From contig MPMI01000014.1 in assembly GCA_002238415.1 (NCBI GenBank), forward strand, positions 1 to 64,000: DNA of 64,000 bases. The letters are read 5' to 3'. Numbering within the stretch: position 1 is the first letter of the stretch; each line of letters starts with the position of its first letter. Under the pieces are notes generated by a model. The model was given only the letters and a program-made list of their open reading frames with translations. It was not told the DNA's origin and made no database searches. The position numbers and the translations under genes were made by a program. The DNA is from Desulfurellaceae bacterium bin18. Its GTDB lineage: Bacteria > Desulfobacterota > Binatia > Bin18. Positions 52,376-62,579 of the stretch are shown here, in pieces.

Positions 52376-53428
52376 ATGCCGACCCTCAATGGGACCGATC
52401 TCGGGCTTTTCCCCACAATGGGCATCGGCTCCTACGCCTCACCCTCGTGGTTGATTGCGACCAGAAGAGCCCTCCGCGCCGGAACTGCCGGACCGGCAGA
52501 TGTCGAAGAAGCCATTCAAGACGCAGTAAAAATGGCAGTGTGGGACCAGGAAGAAGCCGGGCTGGACATTCTGACTGATGGTGAGATTCGTCGGCAGCGC
52601 TTTCTGTGGAATGTGGTCGAAAAATTATCCGGACTCAATATGGTCCGGGCGCAGCGCAAGCTCGGTATCATGAGCTACGATAGTGCGCCGCGTTTTGAGA
52701 CAACCGAACGGGTCAGCGCCCCTGACGGGTTCGGGTTAGTTGATGAATTTACCTTTGTCCAAGCGCAAACCGATAAACCGCTCAAAGTCTGCTGCCCCGG
52801 TCCGCTCACAATCGCTATGCCTATCCGGCTTAAGGCCGGCTATCCGCAGGGTGACTATCTGCCCCTCCTGTACGACTTGGCGGAACTCGTGAATAAGGAA
52901 CTCCGCGGTGTTGTTGCGGCTGGCGCGACCTTTATTCAGCTTGACGAACCCTCCGCCGTGGGTCGGGAGCCAGCCCTGTCCATCGAAGAAACAGTGAAGC
53001 TGTTCAATACAACCCTGGAGGGTGTGGAGGCCAAAATCGCCCTCCACGTCTGCTTTGGCAATAATCAGGGCCGGCCGGCCATGAAGCGGACGTATAAACC
53101 GCTATTCCCCGGCATCCTTGACGTTAAGGTCGATCAATTTGCCCTGGAATTTGCGAATCGAGAAATGGCCGAGCTGGCGCTCTGGAGCCAATATGGCGAT
53201 GATCGTGAGTTTGCGGCTGGGGTCATTGATGTGAAATCCATGTACCTGGAGACGGCGGAAGATGTGGCCGAGCGTATTCGTCTGACTCTTGAACATGTGC
53301 ATCCGGAAAAGCTCTACTTGACCTGTGATTGTGGTTTTTCTGCGTCGTCCCGGAATTTAGCCCGCGCCAAGCTGGGAGCCCTGGTGGCAGGAGCCCGGCT
53401 TGTCCGACGAGAGGTCAGTGGAGCGTAA
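52376..53428 (+). CDS. Methionine synthase II-like (MetE catalytic-domain) protein
   Basis: A 350-residue protein matching only the C-terminal catalytic barrel of cobalamin-independent methionine synthase, so it lacks the N-terminal barrel of full MetE. Zinc ligands are visible as His and Cys in LHVCFGNN and Cys in LTCDCGFSASSRN, with the Glu in FALEFANRE likely. PTMGIGSYASP at the N-terminus and DILTDGEIRRQRF are family marks. Relatives work on methylated corrinoid or thiol substrates, so methyl transfer is likely but homocysteine is not assured. ATG 52376 is 20 bp after the GNAT gene. Confidence 0.85.
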   Translation: MPTLNGTDLGLFPTMGIGSYASPSWLIATRRALRAGTAGPADVEEAIQDAVKMAVWDQEEAGLDILTDGEIRRQRFLWNVVEKLSGLNMVRAQRKLGIMSYDSAPRFETTERVSAPDGFGLVDEFTFVQAQTDKPLKVCCPGPLTIAMPIRLKAGYPQGDYLPLLYDLAELVNKELRGVVAAGATFIQLDEPSAVGREPALSIEETVKLFNTTLEGVEAKIALHVCFGNNQGRPAMKRTYKPLFPGILDVKVDQFALEFANREMAELALWSQYGDDREFAAGVIDVKSMYLETAEDVAERIRLTLEHVHPEKLYLTCDCGFSASSRNLARAKLGALVAGARLVRREVSGA

Positions 53429-53933
53429 ATCATCCAAACGATTTGTCCCCTCCATCCCCGCCTCGCCTGGTTGGGATGAGGAGTGGCCCGGCGAACAGCC
53501 TGGAGGTGTCCTGCCGGAAGAGTCCCCTCTGCCGGTGCCCGGCCCTCAGGCGACAGTGGGGACGTGCGAGGTCTGGTGCATCAGTCCCGAGGGCTATGAA
53601 TGCCGTCTGGAAATGCCGGTTGATGGCGCCGGTGGTATGGCCGCTGTGATCGTTGAGCTCGAAGCGATGGGTTTTACCCCCCGCCAACCAAAAATAAAGC
53701 CCGCTCCACGACCCCAGCACCAGCAGCTTAAACCCCAGCACCAGCAGCTTAAACCCCAGCACCAGCAGCCTATTCCCCCTCCACCCCAGACAGAGCCCAG
53801 CCCGCCGTGGTGTGACGAGCATGGCTGTTTGTTTAAACTCTTTCGCAAAAATGGCCGGCGGTGGTGGGCGCATTATGACGAAGCCGGTGGTCGCTGGTGT
53901 AACTCGCCGATTCCCGTGCGGGATGGCGAGTAG
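53418..53933 (+). CDS. Hypothetical protein with PQHQQLK repeats
   Basis: A 171-residue protein (start GTG 53418, overlapping the MetE-like stop by 11 bp). The N-terminal half ends at about 95. A central Pro/Gln linker carries three tandem PQHQQLK-type heptads encoded by 21-bp repeats (about 53713-53768). The C-terminal part has CDEHGCLFKLFRKNGRRWWAHYDEAGGRWC, with Cys/His spacing compatible with a small metal site. I do not recognise a family. It is convergent with the TetR gene, whose stop lies 5 bp away. Confidence 0.65.
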   Translation: MERKSSKRFVPSIPASPGWDEEWPGEQPGGVLPEESPLPVPGPQATVGTCEVWCISPEGYECRLEMPVDGAGGMAAVIVELEAMGFTPRQPKIKPAPRPQHQQLKPQHQQLKPQHQQPIPPPPQTEPSPPWCDEHGCLFKLFRKNGRRWWAHYDEAGGRWCNSPIPVRDGE

Positions 53934-53937
53934 ACTT

Positions 53938-54615
53938 TTATCCGTCCGAGTGCTGAGCGGGCCGCAGGTTCGACAGCGCCGCTTCCACTCTGTCCAAACG
54001 TTGAAGAATTTCCTGTTGCGGGTCGGCCCGCAAATAGCCCTGCTCAACCAGTTGTATGAAATTGCTCGCAACCTCATCGGCAGAGAGTCGCCCTTCGGGT
54101 TGGTACCACTGATACAGCCAGTTGCACATGCCGAGAATGGCAAATGACACAAGCTTGGCCGGGAGCGGGGCGAGGCGTCCGGCTTTGACGCCTGCTGCAA
54201 TAACTTCCTCAATAAGTCCGTCATAGACCCGTCGTTCGGCGCGTGCCCGTTCGGCAATCTCCCCTGGCAGATTGCTCTCTTCACTAAAGAAAACCGTCAG
54301 AAAATTTCGGTGATCCGCCATGAGACGGACCTGATGCCGGATAATCTGCCGCAGCTTCTCTTCGGGTGCGATGGGCTGCAAGCAAATCTGTCGCAGGTCG
54401 CGTTGAAAAATAGCGATGGAACGCTCAAACACCCGAATCAGCAGTTCTTCTTTACTCGGACAGTAGCGATACAGGGTGACCCGGGATATCCCCAAGCGCT
54501 CGGCGATTGTTTCGAGCGTCGTTGCGCGGTAGCCCTGCTCGCCGAAACAGTCTGCCGCGGCTTGCAGGATGGCCTCTTCGCGCAGGGCCCGGGTGCGTCC
54601 GTTCTTTGTCGCCAT
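53938..54615 (-). CDS. TetR family transcriptional regulator
   Basis: A 225-residue TetR-type repressor. The N-terminal HTH is visible as ILQAAADCFGEQGYRATTLETIAERLGISRVTLYRYCPSKEELL (residues about 15-58; family helix-turn-helix with YRY of helix 3). The C-terminal ligand domain is all-helical. It probably represses itself or the divergent cupin gene, whose start lies 155 bp away, in response to a small molecule. ATG 54615 is supported by the family N-terminus. Confidence 0.88.
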   Translation of the reverse strand: MATKNGRTRALREEAILQAAADCFGEQGYRATTLETIAERLGISRVTLYRYCPSKEELLIRVFERSIAIFQRDLRQICLQPIAPEEKLRQIIRHQVRLMADHRNFLTVFFSEESNLPGEIAERARAERRVYDGLIEEVIAAGVKAGRLAPLPAKLVSFAILGMCNWLYQWYQPEGRLSADEVASNFIQLVEQGYLRADPQQEILQRLDRVEAALSNLRPAQHSDG

Positions 54616-54770
54616 GCCCTGCGCTTACTGGATTCCCTCCGTCCATGCAAGCGGCCCTATGGGGAGGTGGACAGGCTCTGCTTCCAATGATTCCACTCAA
54701 CTCTTGCACCTCCCGGTCAGACCGGGGTAAGGAAAAAGAAGCACGGCAGAAGACGGATAAGGAGGGACCA

Positions 54771-55295
54771 ATGACAAACATCCACGTCTCAAAAGAAGCG
54801 ATGCTCGAACGCGTCGCCCGTTTCAAAGAACTCAGGTCCAGCGCGCAGGCGTTTGTTGATAGCAAGATCCCAGGCCACGAACGGGATATCTATAACGTGA
54901 TCGGCCGCGGCGTCACCGAGGATACGAATCTCAACCCCGCGATTACCGCTGTCCAGGACTTTAACGTCACCTATGTTGGTGCGAGTCCGGGCAAAGGCGC
55001 GGCGCTGCACAGCCACAGTACGGTCGAGGTGTTTATCCCGCTGTCAGGGCACTGGTCCATCTACTGGGGGGATGAGGGAGAACAAGAAGTGATCCTGGAT
55101 GCCTGGGATACGGTATCCGTCCCGCCAGGCGTGATGCGCGGATTCAAAAATGTCGGCGATGCAGACGCGCATCTGATGGCCATTTTAGGTGGAACCGATG
55201 CCGGTCATGTGGCCTGGGCTCCGAAAGTACTTGCGCAAGCTCAGCAGACGAATCTCCGGCTCGATGAGCAGGGGAATCTGCTGCCAAACGACTAG
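54771..55295 (+). CDS. Cupin domain protein
   Basis: A 174-residue single-domain cupin. Motif 1 is ALHSHSTVEVFIPLSGHW, with His residues and Glu as potential metal ligands, and motif 2 is DTVSVPPGVMRGFKNVGDADAHLMAI. ATG 54771 follows AAGGAGG. It lies opposite the TetR gene and is the natural target for it. Its stop codon TAG and the stop of the convergent Fe-S gene share the palindrome CTAG at 55292-55295. Substrate unknown. Confidence 0.82.
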   Translation: MTNIHVSKEAMLERVARFKELRSSAQAFVDSKIPGHERDIYNVIGRGVTEDTNLNPAITAVQDFNVTYVGASPGKGAALHSHSTVEVFIPLSGHWSIYWGDEGEQEVILDAWDTVSVPPGVMRGFKNVGDADAHLMAILGGTDAGHVAWAPKVLAQAQQTNLRLDEQGNLLPND

Positions 55296-56056
55296 TTCGC
55301 TCTCTTGGACTTCTCGAAATACGCCTGCGCTGTGGCAAGGCTGAAACGCTGATGATAGGCGAGTTCGTCCTCAGGATAGCGATGCTCACGACCGTAGACG
55401 CAGGTGTACCGGGTGTGGCATCGTTCAGCGCAATCGGTCGGGACGCGTAGACGATGTCGCGTACAGGTACGCAGGTCCCAGCCTCGTGCGGCGCTGACGG
55501 CCTGGGCCGGACAGGCGGCTATACAGGGACGCTCCACGCAGGTCGAACACGGATCAAAGTCTTGAGCCGGAGCCGGGAGCGCCGGTAAGTCACGGTCAAT
55601 CAAAACCGCGGCGCGCCAGGCTATCCAGGGGCCATACCGGGGATGGATTTGGACGCCAAGGATACTGGGCACTGACAGCCGCGCGGCCTGTGCCAGGTGC
55701 ATGAAGGATACGGTCAGGCCGCTGAAAAACTGAAATGGATAAATAACACGATACTGAGCGCGGGTCGCGTCTAAAAGCGGACTAAGCCGGGCGCTTATAA
55801 CCTCGACGGTATAGTCATCCAGCGGATGGTCATGCTGCTGGAGATAGTCTGGCTGCGCCGCGGCATACTCCCGAAAGTGTCCCCAAAATTCTCTACCGCC
55901 ATTCCCAATAACAACGACGGTCTCGGCCTCAGGAAACCGCTGTGTGATATGATACTGCGCCGGAACCAGAGCTTCATAGTCAGACCTCGGCGTTGTCCCG
56001 ATGAGGTTGAGTCCGACAGGAGCGAGGGCTGCCATGATATCCTGGAGAAGTTCCAT
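55292..56056 (-). CDS. Epoxyqueuosine-reductase-like Fe-S protein
   Basis: A 254-residue cytoplasmic protein with a ferredoxin-like cluster region DPCSTCVERPCIAACPAQAV near residues 170-190, and further Cys in CTRHRLRVPTDCAERCHTRYTC. This recalls QueG-type or related corrinoid-dependent reductases but the protein is shorter (QueG is about 350), so specificity is uncertain. ATG 56056 follows AAAGGC; the longer frame is unrelated to the family and overlaps truA. It sits 14 bp after the truA stop on the same strand, so the two are probably cotranscribed. Confidence 0.75.
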   Translation of the reverse strand: MELLQDIMAALAPVGLNLIGTTPRSDYEALVPAQYHITQRFPEAETVVVIGNGGREFWGHFREYAAAQPDYLQQHDHPLDDYTVEVISARLSPLLDATRAQYRVIYPFQFFSGLTVSFMHLAQAARLSVPSILGVQIHPRYGPWIAWRAAVLIDRDLPALPAPAQDFDPCSTCVERPCIAACPAQAVSAARGWDLRTCTRHRLRVPTDCAERCHTRYTCVYGREHRYPEDELAYHQRFSLATAQAYFEKSKRAN

Positions 56057-56070
56057 AGCTGTCTGCCTTT

Positions 56071-56802
56071 TTAATAGCGGACGGTAACCAAGAACAAGCC
56101 TTGCGGCGGTGCGTTCAGTCCGGCCCGAGATCGGTTGCGCGCCGCAAAGACGGTGGAAAATTCGTCTACGCTCAAAGCGCCTCGACCGACGTCTACCAAG
56201 GTGCCGACGATATTCCTGACCATATGGCGCAGGAATGACCGGGCTTCGACCGTATATACGAGAAAATCGCGCTCGCGACAGACGGCACTGTGCATCACCG
56301 TGCGCCACGGCGTCCGTTCTACGGAGTCCGCTCCCTGAAAAGACGAAAAATCGTGCTGCCCGATGAGCAGGGCCGCGGCGGCATTCATTGCCTCCTGATC
56401 CAAAGGATAGGGGATATGCCACGAGTAGCGGACATGCATGGCCGAGGGAGAGGGCTGGTTCCAGATGCGGTACTGATAGGTCCTGCTGTGCGCGTCGTAG
56501 CGCGGATGAAACGTGTCTGCCACCTCGCTGATCGCCCGGATGACAATATCTGAGGGCAGAACCGAGTTGAGGCTATGCTGAAACCGTACCAGGTTGAGAG
56601 GAGTGGTGGCCTGAAAGGTGGCCACTTGGCCCAGCGCGTGAACCCCTGCGTCTGTTCGCCCAGCTACCCGTACGCGAACGGGCGTATTCAGAATCCGGGA
56701 TAAGACGGCTTCGAGCGTCCCTTGAACAGTGGCGCCCGTGGGCTGAATCTGCCAGCCATGATAATTGGTGCCATCGTATTCGAGCAGCAATTTGTAATGC
56801 AC
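56071..56802 (-). CDS. truA: tRNA pseudouridine synthase A
   Basis: TruA makes pseudouridine at tRNA positions 38-40. The 243-residue protein matches the family: LLEYDGTNYHGWQIQP at the N-terminus, VAGRTDAGVHALGQVATF with the catalytic Asp, and the C-terminal FLRHMVRNIVGTLVDVGRG motif. The GTG at 56802 gives the expected N-terminus. A terminator for the upstream minus-strand gene lies between them. Confidence 0.95.
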   Translation of the reverse strand: MHYKLLLEYDGTNYHGWQIQPTGATVQGTLEAVLSRILNTPVRVRVAGRTDAGVHALGQVATFQATTPLNLVRFQHSLNSVLPSDIVIRAISEVADTFHPRYDAHSRTYQYRIWNQPSPSAMHVRYSWHIPYPLDQEAMNAAAALLIGQHDFSSFQGADSVERTPWRTVMHSAVCRERDFLVYTVEARSFLRHMVRNIVGTLVDVGRGALSVDEFSTVFAARNRSRAGLNAPPQGLFLVTVRY

Positions 56803-56853
56803 GGGATATGGTGTACGGAAAGTGGTCTCCGCCCGGCCGGTCCGGGCATCAGT

Positions 56854-56880
56854 AAAAAGGCCCGCAACTATTGCGGGCCT
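56854..56880 (-). terminator. Intrinsic terminator after the amidohydrolase gene
   Basis: On the minus strand AGGCCCGCAA and TTGCGGGCCT (56858-56880) form a perfect 10-bp stem with a 3-nt loop, followed by TTTTT. It lies 30 bp after the stop of the amidohydrolase gene and before truA. Confidence 0.9.
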
Positions 56881-56910
56881 ATGGGTCTCAGGTTGTCGGT
56901 CCGCCAGGAT

Positions 56911-58077
56911 CTATTGCCCCAGCTTATAGACCTCAGCCACGTTTGCCCCGATGACCTGCTGCCGGGCCGTTTCGGAGAGTGGCGTGACCAGCCGTTTCAG
57001 GGCCGGCATATACTGGTCGCTGTGGTCCGGGTGCGGGAAGTCCGATGCCCAGAAGAATTTGTCGGCTCCGACGAATTCGATGATGTGCTGCAAGGCTTTT
57101 TCGTCCGGGTCGGCCGAGATCCAGCACTGGCGCTGAAAATAAAAGCTGGGCCGCTCCTTGAGCTGGGTCGAATGGGCCAGCGGACCCTCAAACACGGCAT
57201 CCATCCGGTCGAGCAAATAGCCAATCCAGCCGGCCTGGGATTCGAGCACGACGGCCTTCACCGTGGGGAAGCGCTCGAACACGCCATGGTGAAAGAGTGA
57301 TACAAACGCCTGCTGCATGTTTTGGGCGACCAGCACATCAAAATACCAGTTGAAGTCGATCGGCTCCGTCGGCACGAGTTCTTCAAAGCGCCCGTGAGGC
57401 ATGAATTGGATCGGCTCGAAGGTCGGATGCAGGGCAACGGGCACATCCAGTTCCTGTGCCTTTGCCCAGACCGGATCATAGTCTGGATGCCCATGCGATT
57501 TCTTCGTCCAGGTAAACGGCGCGAAAAAGGCGCCTTTGCAACCCGCCTTGACTGCCCGCTCCAGTTCTTTCGCCGCTTCGTTGGCATCGGTACCGGACAG
57601 ATGGGCGATAGGGATGAGGCGTCCACCCGACTCGGAGCAAAAGTCCACAATCCAGCGGTTATAGGCCCGGCAATAGGCAGCCGAGATTTCCGGGTCCTGG
57701 ACCTCAGACTCCCACAAGAGCCCGATGGTGGGGTAGAGAATCGATTTTGCCAGCCCTTCGCCGTCAATCCGCTCTACGCGTTCCTTGGCGTCCATTGAGC
57801 CAAGCGGCGCGCCATCAATATAACGGCGGTCCGGACCTGGCACGATATCCGGCTGGCCCATGGCGCCCAGAATGCCGGGGAAACCGCGCTGGCACAGTCG
57901 GGACGGTTTCCCGTCAAACTCAAAATGCTCCCAGCCCTCATCGTCTGTTTTAATCCGAATGGCCCGCTCGCGGTATTGCGGCTCAAGATATTGCTCCCAC
58001 AAATCGGGCGGCTCCAAAATATGGCCATCACAATCGATAGAACCCTCAAGACTGACTTCACCGTTCGCCGTTGACAT
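56911..58077 (-). CDS. Amidohydrolase-2 family metal-dependent hydrolase
   Basis: A 388-residue TIM-barrel hydrolase of the amidohydrolase_2 family, related to ACMSD/LigW-type decarboxylases. The metal site starts with IDCDGHILEPPDLWEQYL, then VPVALHPTFEP (His), and FFWASDFPHPDHSDQYMP (Asp). Such enzymes hydrolyse or decarboxylate aromatic or related acids. ATG 58077 follows AAGGAGG and is preferred over the far upstream ATG at 58254. The strand orientation and the terminator indicate a single-gene transcript. Confidence 0.88.
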   Translation of the reverse strand: MSTANGEVSLEGSIDCDGHILEPPDLWEQYLEPQYRERAIRIKTDDEGWEHFEFDGKPSRLCQRGFPGILGAMGQPDIVPGPDRRYIDGAPLGSMDAKERVERIDGEGLAKSILYPTIGLLWESEVQDPEISAAYCRAYNRWIVDFCSESGGRLIPIAHLSGTDANEAAKELERAVKAGCKGAFFAPFTWTKKSHGHPDYDPVWAKAQELDVPVALHPTFEPIQFMPHGRFEELVPTEPIDFNWYFDVLVAQNMQQAFVSLFHHGVFERFPTVKAVVLESQAGWIGYLLDRMDAVFEGPLAHSTQLKERPSFYFQRQCWISADPDEKALQHIIEFVGADKFFWASDFPHPDHSDQYMPALKRLVTPLSETARQQVIGANVAEVYKLGQ

Positions 58078-58266
58078 ACCAACCTCCTTTTTGGTGCTGC
58101 GTTTGATCGTATTCCCTTCCCTTACCGAGAATCCCAAAAAAATACTAGGCGGCAAAAGGACTGGTACACGCACTCCTGGCGCGAAGACCGCGAGTGCTCT
58201 AGTTCTCCAGCCGGAGAACTGGTAAAGGAAGCGACAGGCCGTATCGGAAGACAAGGAGTTTTGCGC

Positions 58267-58449
58267 ATGCTTGGAACAGTATTAGGAGTAGGCCTTGGGG
58301 CGGTAATACTTGTCGGGGCTTGGTCTGCTGCGGGCCTTGCCGACGGGTTCGTGTCAACTGGGGCCGTGACGCTGGGCGTCTTGGGCGCACTCAGCGTGGC
58401 CACGTTTGTTGCCTTTCTGGCCAACGCCGGTCATCAGGAGCCGGAGTAA
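58267..58449 (+). CDS. Small two-helix membrane protein
   Basis: A 60-residue hydrophobic protein with two predicted membrane helices (residues 3-22, LGTVLGVGLGAVILVGAWSA, and 31-52). It ends in a charged HQEPE tail. ATG 58267 sits 8 nt after AAGGAG. I recognise no family. It may be a real membrane peptide, though such short hydrophobic frames can be fortuitous. Confidence 0.5.
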   Translation: MLGTVLGVGLGAVILVGAWSAAGLADGFVSTGAVTLGVLGALSVATFVAFLANAGHQEPE

Positions 58450-58619
58450 GAGCCGGGCTCGGATTTCTTACCCTTCAATCTTCGTTTTGGGCCGGAGTGG
58501 GCTGTTCAGGAATGATTCGTCCCGCCAGGCAAGGAGCCCTGTCGTGGTCTCCGGCATCCTGCGCCCCCGCGGGATTGACAGCCGAACAGCGGGGCGGGTA
58601 AGTACTTCACGTACTTTAC

Positions 58620-58703
<84 letters not shown>

Positions 58704-58710
58704 TAGGTCA

Positions 58711-58745
58711 GGGGGCCTTTCTCAAAAAGAGGGAGGCCCCTTTTT
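58711..58745 (+). terminator. tRNA terminator
   Basis: GGGGCCT and AGGCCCC with inner CTC/GAG pairing form a stem around AAAAA, followed by TTTTT, directly after the tRNA-Leu gene. Confidence 0.85.
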
Positions 58746-58812
58746 ACTGGGCTTCTGATACAACAGACTGCCTGTTTCAGAGTATGAGTCCGCCTTTCCA
58801 AGGAGCGAGTTG

Positions 58813-62085
<3,273 letters not shown>

Positions 62086-62088
62086 GCG

Positions 62089-62117
62089 CTTGACGCCCAG
62101 TAGGGGGCTTTATAGGC
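62089..62117 (+). promoter_or_regulatory. Candidate promoter of the toxin-antitoxin remnant
   Basis: TTGACG at 62089-62094, a 17-bp spacer, then TAGGCT at 62112-62117. The position is 60 bp before the antitoxin start. It rests on pattern only. Confidence 0.35.
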
Positions 62118-62176
62118 TACTGGGGCAACAGGCCATCCATTAGCAGGTGGACGGGTAAAAACCATGAGGCACTCCA

Positions 62177-62371
62177 ATGACTCCCCAATTTCTTGTTGAC
62201 GCAAACGGACAAAGAACCGCCGTCGTTTTGCCGCTTCAGGACTTCCGGGCACTGGTCGAACGCTTGGAAGAGTTGGAAGACCTCAGGCTCATTGAAGAAC
62301 GAAAAAGTGAGCCGACCATTCCCATTTCTTCCCTGGAGGACCTTCTAGCTAATGTTGAAGCTGGCGATTAA
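62177..62371 (+). CDS. Antitoxin (Phd/YefM-like)
   Basis: A 64-residue protein with QFLVDANGQRTAVVLPLQDFRALVERLEELEDL, the short beta-helix pattern of Phd/YefM-like or related type II antitoxins, and a charged helical tail. Its stop overlaps the start of a RelE-like frame by 20 bp, the usual toxin-antitoxin layout. No good ribosome-binding site precedes ATG 62177 (weak GAGG). Confidence 0.7.
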   Translation: MTPQFLVDANGQRTAVVLPLQDFRALVERLEELEDLRLIEERKSEPTIPISSLEDLLANVEAGD

Positions 62372-62579
62372 ACGCAGTGTTTTGAAGGACCTGCGTTCAT
62401 TGCCGAAAGATGTCAGAGGCCGGGCCGCGCTCTCGATACTCGAACTGGCTACGTCGCCTTCTCCACCTAAAACAGATTCCAGCAATCTCATGAAGCCTGG
62501 GAACCCACCTCCAAAGGGTGAACGTCAGCCATGCCTCGCATTTTCGACAACATCGAACAGTCTCTCCAGCCCGTATTAG
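62352..62579 (+). pseudogene. Truncated RelE/ParE-type toxin
   Basis: The frame starts LKLAIKRSVLKDLRSLPKDVRGRAALSILELATSPSPP, typical of the N-terminal half of RelE/ParE toxins, then loses family resemblance after about residue 40. The expected second half with the catalytic residues is absent. The next gene starts at 62531 within its tail. It is probably an inactive remnant broken when the helicase gene arrived. Confidence 0.7.
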
